This document shows positions 1 through 5,937 of a stretch of 6,948 nucleotides of DNA, piece after piece. Made by a program: the position numbers and the translations under genes. The notes under the pieces are model-generated. The model saw only the letters and a program-made list of their open reading frames with translations. It did not search any database and was not told where the DNA came from. The DNA comes from CAZRGV01 sp964599655 (GTDB lineage: Bacteria > Planctomycetota > Planctomycetia > Isosphaerales > Isosphaeraceae): positions 1 to 6,948 of the forward strand of contig CAZRGV010000229.1 in assembly GCA_964599655.1 (NCBI GenBank), given 5' to 3'. The stretch's first letter is position 1; each line of letters starts with the position of its first letter.

Positions 1-55
1 ACTGGGCGTCTGGGGCGCCGCTCCGGCGCGGGCCCAGGGCTTCGGAATCGGCGGG
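1..55 (+). repeat. Long direct repeat, copy 1 (signal-peptide end of paralog 1)
   Basis: These 55 bases are identical to 739-793, at an offset of 738 bp. They encode the last part of the signal peptide and the first mature residues. Identity may extend to the left beyond the window. To the right it falls off, with synonymous and non-synonymous changes. Confidence 0.95.
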
Positions 56-430
56 TTCGGGGGTCGCGGATTCAGTCTGTCGATCAACACGGGTGTCTCG
101 CCGTATTATTCTTATGGTGGTCTCTACGGCGCGCCGGGCTACGGCGGTTCTTACGGCTACGGAGTGTCGAGCTACGGCTACGGCTGGGGCAGCGCCTGGA
201 CGCCCACGTACCAGTACTACGGCAACGGCGGCCACGACGCCTCACCGCACTGGCACGTGACCCGGGGTCCTTACGGGGCCTTTTCCTGGTACGGCAACGG
301 AGCTCACGACTTCCAACCGCACGAGCACACCCGTTCGGCGTATGGCGGCTATCGAGGCTACAGCGTCGGCCCGTACGGAGTCACGGAGAGTTTTTACCCC
401 TCGACACCGTATACCTACATGCCCTGGTGA
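1..430 (+). CDS. Exported Gly/Tyr-rich protein with duplicated GNGxHD/PHxH motif (5' end outside window)
   Basis: The open frame enters from the left edge (first full codon at base 2) and ends at TGA 428-430, giving 142 visible residues. The first residues, LGVWGAAPARA followed by QGFGIGG, match residues 19 onward of the neighbouring paralog, so the window begins inside its signal peptide and only about 18 N-terminal residues are missing. The mature part is rich in Gly, Tyr and Ser and contains two copies of a His/Asp-rich motif, YGNG-x-HD-x-x-PH-x-H. It ends with a GPYGV-x-x-x-FY segment also found in the paralog. No enzyme domain is visible. A secreted structural, surface or metal-binding role is inference from composition only. 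A GTG at 164 could be read as a start, but the frame is open and paralogous upstream of it. Confident as a gene, unsure of function. Confidence 0.85.
   Translation, partial: LGVWGAAPARAQGFGIGGFGGRGFSLSINTGVSPYYSYGGLYGAPGYGGSYGYGVSSYGYGWGSAWTPTYQYYGNGGHDASPHWHVTRGPYGAFSWYGNGAHDFQPHEHTRSAYGGYRGYSVGPYGVTESFYPSTPYTYMPW
218..331 (+). repeat. Two protein-level copies of YGNG-x-HD-x-x-PH-x-H
   Basis: Copy 1 (218-262) reads YGNGGHDASPHWHVT and copy 2 (290-331) reads YGNGAHDFQPHEHT. They are separated by about nine residues that include GPYGAF. Each copy has one HD pair and one PHxH, so it offers three His and one Asp. The paralog downstream has no such motif. Copies of similar spacing and composition suggest an internal duplication; metal binding is inference. 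Confidence 0.8.
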
Positions 431-451
431 GGCTGGCTCGCAACGCCAGCC
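431..451 (+). terminator. Perfect 7-bp GC hairpin directly after the stop codon
   Basis: Arms ggctggc (431-437) and gccagcc (445-451) pair perfectly around a 7-nt loop, starting at the base after the TGA of paralog 1. No T-run follows, so it is not a canonical intrinsic terminator. It could be a 3' stabilising hairpin or a weak terminator separating the two tandem genes. Confidence 0.4.
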
Positions 452-604
452 AGACGTCCCACACGTTCCCGGAAGCCTCCAGGCCATCGGAGGAGGAATC
501 CAAACATCCAGAGGCACGGGCACGAAGCCGGCCGTGTCGCGAGCGGAAACGATTTCCGATTCAACCAACTTAGGCATGGACGAGAACAACGAAACGGATC
601 GACA

Positions 605-634
605 TTGACATGCGGTGAGGTTGGGCTCCCCAAC
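605..634 (+). promoter_or_regulatory. TTGACA box and leader hairpin upstream of paralog 2 (weak)
   Basis: A perfect TTGACA lies at 605-610, but no convincing -10 element sits 16-18 bases downstream, so promoter function is doubtful. At 620-634, gttggg and cccaac form a 6-bp stem with a 3-nt loop, about 50 nt before the chosen start codon. The rest of the 431-685 gap shows no gene or other signal that I can support. Confidence 0.2.
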
Positions 635-666
635 GCAACGAGAGCTTCCTCGGAAACCGAGCCCTC

Positions 667-674
667 GAGAAAGG
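667..674 (+). promoter_or_regulatory. Ribosome binding site deciding the start of paralog 2
   Basis: The sequence gagaaagg lies 11 nt before ATG 686. It supports that start over the in-frame TTG at 605, which would add 27 residues ahead of a clean signal peptide. Confidence 0.5.
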
Positions 675-685
675 TCGGACAAGTC

Positions 686-1135
686 ATGGTGTCATCCCTG
701 AGAACGGCCATGCTGGCGGCAACGCTGGCCCTGGGTGGACTGGGCGTCTGGGGCGCCGCTCCGGCGCGGGCCCAGGGCTTCGGAATCGGCGGGCTTGGAG
801 GCCAGGGATTCAGCCTCTCGATCAACACCGGCACGGTCCCGTACCCGTCCTACGGCGGCATCTTCGGCACGCCGATCTACGGCTACGGCGGCTATTACGG
901 TTACCGTCTGCCGAGCTACGGCTACTCGAGCTACGGCTACTCGAGCTACGGTTCCTACGGGGGTTTCGGCTATGGCTACCGTCCTTATGGCGGCTACGCC
1001 TGGCCGGGCGGAACGTACGGCTACACGGTCCAGCGTTACGGCTATGTGCCCTATGGCGGATACCGCGTCGGCCCTTACGGCGTGAACTACAACTTCTACC
1101 GAATCCGGCCGGGCTATCGTTACCGCTACTGGTAA
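686..1135 (+). CDS. Exported Gly/Tyr-rich low-complexity protein (paralog 2)
   Basis: The 149-residue product starts with a typical Sec signal peptide: a basic start (R6), a hydrophobic stretch over about residues 8-24, and a probable cut after APARA (residue 29). The mature chain is low complexity, with 29 Tyr in 120 residues, abundant Gly, and SSYGY repeats around residues 78-90. It ends in GPYGVNYNFY and a Tyr/Arg tail (YRYRYW). It is a tandem paralog of the gene ending at 430. The signal and first mature residues (GFGIGG-x-GG-x-GFSLSINTG) are conserved, while the middle differs and lacks the HD/PHxH motif. ATG 686 is chosen because the signal peptide begins there and a Shine-Dalgarno-like site precedes it. 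No catalytic domain is visible. A secreted structural or surface protein is inference; repeat composition alone cannot tell which. Confidence 0.85.
   Translation: MVSSLRTAMLAATLALGGLGVWGAAPARAQGFGIGGLGGQGFSLSINTGTVPYPSYGGIFGTPIYGYGGYYGYRLPSYGYSSYGYSSYGSYGGFGYGYRPYGGYAWPGGTYGYTVQRYGYVPYGGYRVGPYGVNYNFYRIRPGYRYRYW
739..793 (+). repeat. Long direct repeat, copy 2 (signal-peptide end of paralog 2)
   Basis: This block is identical over 55 bases to 1-55. It lies inside paralog 2 and covers residues 19-36, from the end of the hydrophobic core through the predicted cleavage site. Confidence 0.95.
912..951 (+). repeat. 15-bp perfect tandem repeat, 2.7 copies, in frame
   Basis: The unit cgagctacggctact occurs at 912-926 and 927-941, with a partial third copy at 942-951, all without mismatch. 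It encodes the SSYGY pentapeptide repeats. Because the unit is a multiple of three, copy-number change would lengthen or shorten the protein without breaking the frame. Confidence 0.9.
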
Positions 1136-1185
1136 GAGTCACCCCGCACGGATCGAGCCTCCCGAAACCGGCAACGGCCTCACGG

Positions 1186-1214
1186 AACGGATTCCGGAGG
1201 TCCGTTTGCGTTTT
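1186..1214 (+). terminator. Possible intrinsic terminator after paralog 2
   Basis: Arms aacgga (1186-1191) and tccgtt (1201-1206) pair around a 9-nt loop and are followed by the T-rich tract ttgcgtttt. It sits in the 92-nt gap between two convergent genes. The stem is short and an alternative fold (cggaa/ttccg, 1183-1196) competes, so this is a weak call. Confidence 0.35.
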
Positions 1215-1227
1215 CCGACCCGGCTCG

Positions 1228-2157
1228 CTACCGGCCGTTGGCGGTTGGTTCGCGTTGCTGGTAGACGCGCACCTCGGGATGCATCGTGAAGAGCCGCGTT
1301 CCCGTCGGACCGTCGACGAAGATGCCGCTGGACGCGTTGTTCTCCACGATTGGGTTCCCCTTGTATTTTTCCCAGTGGATCAGATCCTTCGAGCGCGCCA
1401 CGCAGGTGGTCCAGTCTTTCCAGGGACGATGGGCGTTGGCGTGGTAAATGGCGTAATAAACGCCGTCTCGCTTGATCACCTGATTCAACGCCACGGCCTG
1501 CTGGTCGTACGGCTCGGGTCCCATCGCCAGCACCGGCTCATCCCGCACGTTGGTCCAGACCTTGTGATCCTTCGAGGTCGCCAGCCAGACCCCGCGATCC
1601 CCCCGCTCGTAGAAGAGGTACCAGGTCCCGTCCTCGACCCAGACCGTCGGCGTACCGTAGGGACCGGGCGGAATCGGCTTGCCGCTGGTCAGTCGCACGT
1701 CGAGCGGCCCCTGCTCGGTCCAGTGCACGCGATCGGTCGACGTCAGCAGGTGCGCAACGTCGTTCTTCCCCTCCGCGAACATGTAGTACGTGTCCCCCTG
1801 GTGGACCACGCACATGTCTTCCACCCAGGACGTGTCATGAATCGGGTTGGCCGGGTCCCGTCGCCAGTGGATGCCGTCCGGCGAGGTCGCATGACCGAGA
1901 AACTTGTTGGGCGAGCGACCGTCGTTGTAGCCCGTGTACCAGAGGTGAAAGGTTCCATCCTCGAAAAGGATCCAGCCGCGCTCTCGGATCTTCTGATCCC
2001 AGGCGTTGTCACCAGCCCCCTGAAAGACGGGACTGGCGGGCGAGACCACCCAGCCGGTAATCGCCTCCGGAAACTCGTCTCCCCTCGCCGTGGCGATCGA
2101 CCAGGCAACGGTTGCGAGAACGAAACCCAGAAACGCTCGGTAGATCCGTCGAGTCAT
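1228..2157 (-). CDS. Secreted five-bladed beta-propeller glycosidase-like protein (GH43/GH32 type)
   Basis: The 309-residue protein starts with a signal peptide (MTRRIYRAFLGFVLATVAWS, probable cut after ATARG, residue 26). The rest repeats a blade pattern, an aromatic-rich DG-x-YY strand followed by S-x-D-x-x-HW: residues 67-76 and 92-98; 121-130 and 140-146; 176-185 and 195-201; 231-240 and 256-263; plus a final strand at 281-293. Five such units match the five-bladed propeller shared by GH43, GH32, GH117 and GH130 families. These enzymes cleave or phosphorolyse glycosidic bonds, here presumably in the periplasm or outside the cell. Acidic residues near strand ends (D54, E113, E184) are candidates for catalysis, but I cannot assign the triad. 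ATG 2157 is preferred over upstream starts at 2184 and 2241 because it gives a clean signal peptide and a well-spaced Shine-Dalgarno. It has no operon partner in the window. A catalytically inactive sugar-binding propeller remains possible. Confidence 0.8.
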   Translation of the reverse strand: MTRRIYRAFLGFVLATVAWSIATARGDEFPEAITGWVVSPASPVFQGAGDNAWDQKIRERGWILFEDGTFHLWYTGYNDGRSPNKFLGHATSPDGIHWRRDPANPIHDTSWVEDMCVVHQGDTYYMFAEGKNDVAHLLTSTDRVHWTEQGPLDVRLTSGKPIPPGPYGTPTVWVEDGTWYLFYERGDRGVWLATSKDHKVWTNVRDEPVLAMGPEPYDQQAVALNQVIKRDGVYYAIYHANAHRPWKDWTTCVARSKDLIHWEKYKGNPIVENNASSGIFVDGPTGTRLFTMHPEVRVYQQREPTANGR

Positions 2158-2163
2158 GATGAG

Positions 2164-2170
2164 CTTCCCC
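2164..2170 (-). promoter_or_regulatory. Ribosome binding site deciding the start of the propeller gene
   Basis: On the minus strand, ggggaag lies 6 nt before ATG 2157. The upstream ATG at 2184 has its purine-rich stretch directly abutting the codon, and the frame upstream of 2157 does not resemble a signal peptide. Confidence 0.55.
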
Positions 2171-2267
2171 AACGATCGCGACATCCCCTTCCGCGACCGC
2201 CAGGTTAGCGCACGAACTGCCTCCGCACAAGAGGTCCCCACCCCCGCCCAGTTCCGACAGCGGCACC

Positions 2268-2296
2268 TTGCTTCACGCCGCGTAAGTCGGTAATCT
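2268..2296 (+). promoter_or_regulatory. Possible promoter of the tRNA gene
   Basis: ttgctt (2268-2273) and taatct (2291-2296) are separated by exactly 17 nt and end 18 nt before the tRNA. Each matches the sigma-70 consensus at only 3 of 6 positions, so spacing and location are the main support. Confidence 0.3.
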
Positions 2297-2314
2297 GATC
2301 TCGTACCCGACAGC

Positions 2315-2387
2315 GGGGCGGTAGCTCAATTGGGAGAGCGCAGCGTTCGCAATGCTGAGGTTGAGGGTTCGATCCCCTTCCGCTCCA
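2315..2387 (+). tRNA. tRNA-Ala, anticodon CGC
   Basis: The 73-nt cloverleaf folds cleanly. The acceptor stem pairs ggggcgg (2315-2321) with ccgctcc (2380-2386), with discriminator A at 2387. The D stem is gctc/gagc. The anticodon stem is cagcg/tgctg around loop ttcgcaa, giving anticodon CGC (2348-2350), which reads GCG. The variable loop is 5 nt. The T arm is gaggg/ccctt around ttcgatc. The third acceptor pair is G-U, the known identity element of alanine tRNAs, which independently supports the assignment. The 3' CCA is not encoded and must be added by nucleotidyltransferase. No neighbouring tRNA is present, and I saw no attachment-site duplication in the window. Confidence 0.95.
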
Positions 2388-2518
2388 CTTGACCGTTCTG
2401 GGCTTACGACGACCGGAACGCCCGAACATTCCGCTGGGTCGCCTTCCATGCGTCGCGTTCCGGCACGGATGGTTGGGCCCGTTTCGCGGGAATTGGGGTG
2501 GTTTTGAAGATCCACCGA

Positions 2519-3421
2519 TCACGGGTCCAGCGGATAACCCTTCTGTCGGAAGATCGGCGCGGCGATTCGCCGCAGGTTCCCGCCGAAGATCTGCCGCCGC
2601 TGGGCCTCATTGAGGTCGGCGTCGAGGACCTTTGACAGCTCGGTCGAGTACGAGCGCGTCGGGCCGTGACCGCCCCAGATAAGCCGGTCGGCGCCCAGTT
2701 GGGCCACCGTGTAGTCGACCTGGCCCGAGTGCGGGTCCGAGCCGCTGAACTCGATAAAGACGTTGGGCCATCTTCGAACCGCCCGAACACCCAGTTCCCA
2801 GTCGCCGCCGGAGTGGCCGCAGATGAGCGGCACCTCCGGGAACCGCTCGGCCAGCCGCGCCACGTCCGAAGGCGTCGACTCCCCCGCGTTGTTCCCGCCC
2901 CCGGGCCGCCGCGGATTGCCTCCCACGATCATCCAGGTGTGAATATAGATGATCGCCCGCAGCTTCGCCGCCAGCTCGATGATCGGGTCATTGTTCGGGT
3001 GGCTACAGGTCACCCCGGTCGGGTTCCCGCCGTAATACTTGATTCCCACGCAAGGGCCGTCCTGGATCCACTCTTGCATCTTCCGGCAGCTCTCCCGAGG
3101 TTGTCCGGGATCGATGGGGATCAGTCCGGACACCCGGTCGGCGTGCTCCTCAAGGAACCGCCGAATGGCCCGCTGAGACTCGGCCGGAACGGAGCGGCCC
3201 AGCGGGTCGGCCTGCGAGCCGGCGATGTCCAGCGAGAGGACGCGCTCGATCCCCATCCGCTCGACGTAGAACATCGTCTCCTCGTGCCGGCGGAGATCTC
3301 CCCCCGACAGGCCGTGGTAGTGGATGTCCCAGATTCGCATCGCAACCAGGTCGTCGCGGGTCGGAAGGCCGTACTGGGCCGGATTCAGAGCGAAGTCGCG
3401 CGGGCCGGGGCTGGTCTTCAT
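2519..3421 (-). CDS. Amidohydrolase-family TIM-barrel protein, cytoplasmic (third gene of the set)
   Basis: The 300-residue protein resembles Amidohydro_2 (COG2159) metal-dependent hydrolases or decarboxylases. Visible landmarks: D-x-H-x-H on strand 1 (D32, H34, H36), GIKYYGG with K128, IIYIHTW with H161, LICGHSGG with H203, and the closing segment GGNLRRIA at about 280-287. At strand 8, where the family usually has GSDGP or GTD-x-P with an essential Asp, this protein has GGHGP (H252). No signal peptide or membrane segment is seen, so it probably acts in the cytoplasm. ATG 3421 is chosen because a gaggga Shine-Dalgarno lies 7 nt upstream and the frame before it does not look coding. It starts 40 nt after the stop of the preceding amidohydrolase gene, which suggests co-transcription. 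The substrate is unknown. The family is confident; activity is less sure because of the strand-8 change. Confidence 0.85.
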   Translation of the reverse strand: MKTSPGPRDFALNPAQYGLPTRDDLVAMRIWDIHYHGLSGGDLRRHEETMFYVERMGIERVLSLDIAGSQADPLGRSVPAESQRAIRRFLEEHADRVSGLIPIDPGQPRESCRKMQEWIQDGPCVGIKYYGGNPTGVTCSHPNNDPIIELAAKLRAIIYIHTWMIVGGNPRRPGGGNNAGESTPSDVARLAERFPEVPLICGHSGGDWELGVRAVRRWPNVFIEFSGSDPHSGQVDYTVAQLGADRLIWGGHGPTRSYSTELSKVLDADLNEAQRRQIFGGNLRRIAAPIFRQKGYPLDP

Positions 3422-3461
3422 GGTCGAATCCCTCGTGATCGGGCGCGGGAACGCGTCGGCG

Positions 3462-4406
3462 TCATCCCAGCAGCCTCCGGGCGTTGGCGAACATGATCGT
3501 CTCGAGTTGCGGGCGATCCAGCGGCGACTCGAACAACTTCCAGAGCGCGCTCTCGCACGGGAAGAATGGCGCATGCGTGCCGAACAGAAGCCGCTCCACG
3601 GGGACGGCCCCCCGGTAGGTCGGATGCGCGTCGGCGATCAGCCGGCCGATCCCGCCGTCCCCCTCCACGGCGGCGATGTCAAACGTGGTCCGCGTCTGAT
3701 CGATCAAGGCACGGACGCGGCCGCTACGGAAGACGGTGTCGGCGTTGAGCAGTTGGACCCGGGCGTCCGGCACCTTGACCAGGACCTCGGGCAGCGGCGA
3801 TGCGCTGACCACGGGCGCCACGAGGCTCGGGTGGTGCACACGCTCGTCCTCCATCCGAATGGCGATCTGGACGAGCAGCCCGCGACGGGCCGCCTCGACC
3901 AGGAGCCGGAGCACCTCGGGGTGGTTCAGTTCATAGCCGTGGTACGCCGGATAGAGCCGGATGCCGGGCATCCGGTATTGCTCGTGACAGCGTCTCAGGT
4001 CTTCCTCCCAGTCCGGCCAGACCGGGTTGACGCTGCCGATCGGAACGAGCAGCCCACCGCCTCGCTCGCGGCATTCGTCGGCCAGCCGCCGGTTGGCCGC
4101 GTCGAGTTGCTTGTGCTGCACGGCCTCGAAGCTGCCCGCCCAGGCCTCAGTGATCCGGTGCCGTCGCAGCTTCCGCACGAGCGCCTCGGTGCGGTCATAC
4201 TTCAGGCGGCGGAAGGGCCAAGAGAACAGGTGCACATTACTGTCAACGATCTCGGGTCCGGTGGGAGCCTCTTCCTGGGACGACTCGGCGCCTCGTACCG
4301 CGCGCTCGACCCGACGTGCTGCGATCGCCAGGGCCGCCGTTCCCACCGATTCCTTGACGAAGCTCCGCCGCTCGAGCCGCCGCCGTGCATCGCCCTGATC
4401 GTTCAT
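3462..4406 (-). CDS. Tat-exported divergent amidohydrolase-like protein (second gene of the set)
   Basis: The 314-residue product carries a twin-arginine signal (RRSFVK, R13-R14) followed by a short hydrophobic run over about residues 20-30, so it is probably exported folded. Thereafter it follows the Amidohydro_2 barrel: EIVDSNVHLF (53-60), LVPIGSVNP, MPGIRLYPAYHGY (146-158), LLVQIAIRMEDER-x-HHP (177-193), VQLLNADTVF, LLFGTHAPFF (273-282), and a C-terminal FANARRLLG. Several usual metal ligands are changed. The first His of D-x-H-x-H is Asn57, the strand-5 and strand-6 His positions appear as non-His (N221 in the latter), and the strand-8 Asp is His278. H156 and the H191/H192 pair could form a different site. 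A strong GGAGG lies 5 nt before ATG 4406. The gap to the upstream nitrilase-like gene is 50 nt. It could be a repurposed enzyme with a new centre or a non-catalytic member; I cannot decide from sequence. Confidence 0.85.
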   Translation of the reverse strand: MNDQGDARRRLERRSFVKESVGTAALAIAARRVERAVRGAESSQEEAPTGPEIVDSNVHLFSWPFRRLKYDRTEALVRKLRRHRITEAWAGSFEAVQHKQLDAANRRLADECRERGGGLLVPIGSVNPVWPDWEEDLRRCHEQYRMPGIRLYPAYHGYELNHPEVLRLLVEAARRGLLVQIAIRMEDERVHHPSLVAPVVSASPLPEVLVKVPDARVQLLNADTVFRSGRVRALIDQTRTTFDIAAVEGDGGIGRLIADAHPTYRGAVPVERLLFGTHAPFFPCESALWKLFESPLDRPQLETIMFANARRLLG

Positions 4407-4456
4407 GGTTTCCTCCCTCGCCTGGACAGGGACGTGGGGCCGTTGCGAGTCGCGAC

Positions 4457-5554
4457 TTAGCGCGGCGGGCCGCCGCGAAGCCGATCCTGGGCCTCGCGGG
4501 CGCGAGCCTGCTGCTCGGTCGCCGTTTCGAGCAGGTCCAGCGATCGGGCCATCTCGCCGATGGACCGGTTGGGGTCGTTGGACCAGAAAACGCCCCGATC
4601 TTCCGACTCGGAGTAACGGTATCCGACGCGGTCGCCGAACGCCTCACGGACGGCCTGGCCGTTCCGCAGCCGGGATGACCAGGGAAGGATCAAGTAGCTG
4701 AGGTCGAGCTCGTGGACGAGGGTCTGCTTGGGCTCGGCGATCCGGGCGGCGACGAGGCCCGTTCCCGGCTCGAAGACCGATGCGTTGTTCCGGAACGTCG
4801 AGGAGACGACCCAGTATTCGTGGGTGGCGGCGTACATCCCGGGGCGGGTGAACTGCGGCGATTGCGTGGGGAAGAGCACCAGCTCGGCGCCTTGCTCGGC
4901 CAGGCGGCGCCAGCCCTCGGGATATTCCACGTCGTAACAGATCTGCACGCCCACGCGGCCGAAGTCGAGGTCAAAGACGTTGTACTCGGCGCCGGGCGTC
5001 ACGCCGCCTTCCAGCACGATCGTCCCGTCAGGACCGACGCGATCCAGCACGGGGTGAACCTTGACGTAGCGGCCAACCAGCCGGCCCTGGCGGTCGATCA
5101 CGACCGCGGCGTTCGCACGGTCGCCGGGGGCCGGCATATCACGGAACACGCCTCCGAAAACAATATAGGTCTGATGCTCGCGCGCCTTGGCGCCCAGGGC
5201 CTCGAGGATCGTCTCATCGAGCGGGACGGCCGTCTCGGCGGCCGGTCCCGGCTTGCCGGCGGTGACCGCGTACTCGGTGAACAGCGCCAGGTCGATCGAC
5301 CGGCCATACCGAGCGCGCGATTCCGCCGCCATCTGGTCGATCAGCCCTCGCATCTGATCGAGCCGCCCGTGGAGTCCGGGGTAATCGCCGTACCATCGGG
5401 TCATCGTGGTCCCGACGATCACCTTGCGCGGCGGGCGGTCGTAACGGGGCGGCGAGGTCCGTCGCGCGTCAGGCTCATCGGCGCGAGCCCAGGACGCGTT
5501 GCCCAGCAACGCGGCGATCAGGATCCAGCTCGAACCGGTGCGTTCACGGAACAT
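4457..5554 (-). CDS. Exported nitrilase-superfamily carbon-nitrogen hydrolase (first gene of the set)
   Basis: The 365-residue protein begins with a Sec signal peptide (hydrophobic 10-20, probable cut after SWARA, residue 25). The nitrilase-fold Glu-Lys-Cys triad is readable: E94 in LALFTEYAV, K165 in RYVKVHPV, and C206 in VQICYDVEYPEG. FPTQSPQF and the HEYWVVSSTFRN stretch (245-256) fit the later strands of the fold. The family cleaves amides, N-carbamoyl groups or nitriles through a cysteine thioester. Most members are cytoplasmic, so an exported copy implies action in the periplasm or on the surface. The C-terminus after about residue 335 is charged and possibly helical. The start is well defined: aaggagg lies 6 nt before ATG 5554. 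It heads a compact three-gene set with two amidohydrolase-fold genes. The catalytic class (amidase, carbamoylase or nitrilase) cannot be told here. Confidence 0.9.
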   Translation of the reverse strand: MFRERTGSSWILIAALLGNASWARADEPDARRTSPPRYDRPPRKVIVGTTMTRWYGDYPGLHGRLDQMRGLIDQMAAESRARYGRSIDLALFTEYAVTAGKPGPAAETAVPLDETILEALGAKAREHQTYIVFGGVFRDMPAPGDRANAAVVIDRQGRLVGRYVKVHPVLDRVGPDGTIVLEGGVTPGAEYNVFDLDFGRVGVQICYDVEYPEGWRRLAEQGAELVLFPTQSPQFTRPGMYAATHEYWVVSSTFRNNASVFEPGTGLVAARIAEPKQTLVHELDLSYLILPWSSRLRNGQAVREAFGDRVGYRYSESEDRGVFWSNDPNRSIGEMARSLDLLETATEQQARAREAQDRLRGGPPR

Positions 5555-5608
5555 GCGGGTCCTCCTTCGGCGGGATATCGCGCGACAGGCCGCCTTTGGA
5601 TCTTGAGT

Positions 5609-5937
5609 CTAACGGGCTGGTGGAGACAGAATCCAGGCTCGGGTATCCCGACGGTTGGAGACATCGCCCGTCTCAAAAGCCCCGTGGAAGCGCAACGCCG
5701 AATCGTGGGCCATGCCCCGGTCTCCCGTTGACCGCGATGCCTGGCCTCGATGCTCCTCCGTGGGCAAGCCGTGGCCCGACCAGGGCCGTTGTCTCGGTGA
5801 CCTCGCCGACGCGCACGACCGTCGCCTGTTGGGGGCCTTCCGTCGCCGGCCGCGACCCGACTCCACCGAAGGGCGAGTGGGACCGCCGTCGCGCCTTCAA
5901 GGAGCTCACGTCGGGGGATCGAGGCGTTCTTTTTCAT
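5609..5937 (-). pseudogene. Frameshifted N-terminal remnant, probably of a Tat-exported PhoD-like phosphatase
   Basis: From ATG 5937 the frame reads MKKNASIPRRELLEGATAVP, a typical Tat signal (RRELLEG), and then turns into arginine-rich, non-conserved sequence. In the next frame, around 5840-5780, comes QQATVVRVGEVTETTALVG with PRLA after it. This resembles the strand just after the signal peptide in alkaline phosphatase D-type proteins (pattern GEVT-x-TSA-hydrophobic-VW-x-RL). That frame stops at 5673-5675. A third frame (down to the stop at 5609) holds HGAFETGDVSNRRDT, which may be a further scrap, with less certainty. Both shifts go in the same direction (one base). No metallophosphatase catalytic motif follows, so most of the gene is missing. 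The first frame stays open to 5518, overlapping the nitrilase-like gene start, but its later part looks random. The PhoD identity is a recollection of the family pattern, not a search result. Confidence 0.45.

Noticed and set aside
605..685. TTG start extending paralog 2 by 27 residues
   Set aside because: It would bury the signal peptide behind a polar extension; ATG 686 begins a clean signal peptide and has a ribosome binding site.
1255..2208. Long plus-strand open frame opposite the propeller gene
   Set aside because: It is antisense to a gene with clear blade motifs and a signal peptide, and its own product has no recognisable features.
2411..2490. Short hairpins (cggaa/ttccg at 2414-2433; cccg/cggg at 2478-2490) between the tRNA and the amidohydrolase stop
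   Set aside because: Stems are only 4-5 bp and no adjacent T-run fits either direction, so they are not called as terminators.
2315..2518. Possible integration site at the tRNA 3' end
   Set aside because: No direct repeat of the tRNA 3' end and no integrase gene is visible in the window.
2205..2522. Minus-strand frame encoding GRGSNPQPQHCERCALPIELPP-like peptide
   Set aside because: It is the antisense translation of the tRNA-Ala gene, a well-known annotation artefact.
2666..4460. Plus-strand open frames opposite the two amidohydrolase genes (2666-3496 and 3324-4460)
   Set aside because: They are antisense shadows caused by high GC; the minus strand carries conserved family motifs and ribosome binding sites.
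4712..5731. Plus-strand open frame opposite the nitrilase-like gene
   Set aside because: The minus strand has the full Glu-Lys-Cys triad and signal peptide; this frame has no supporting motif.
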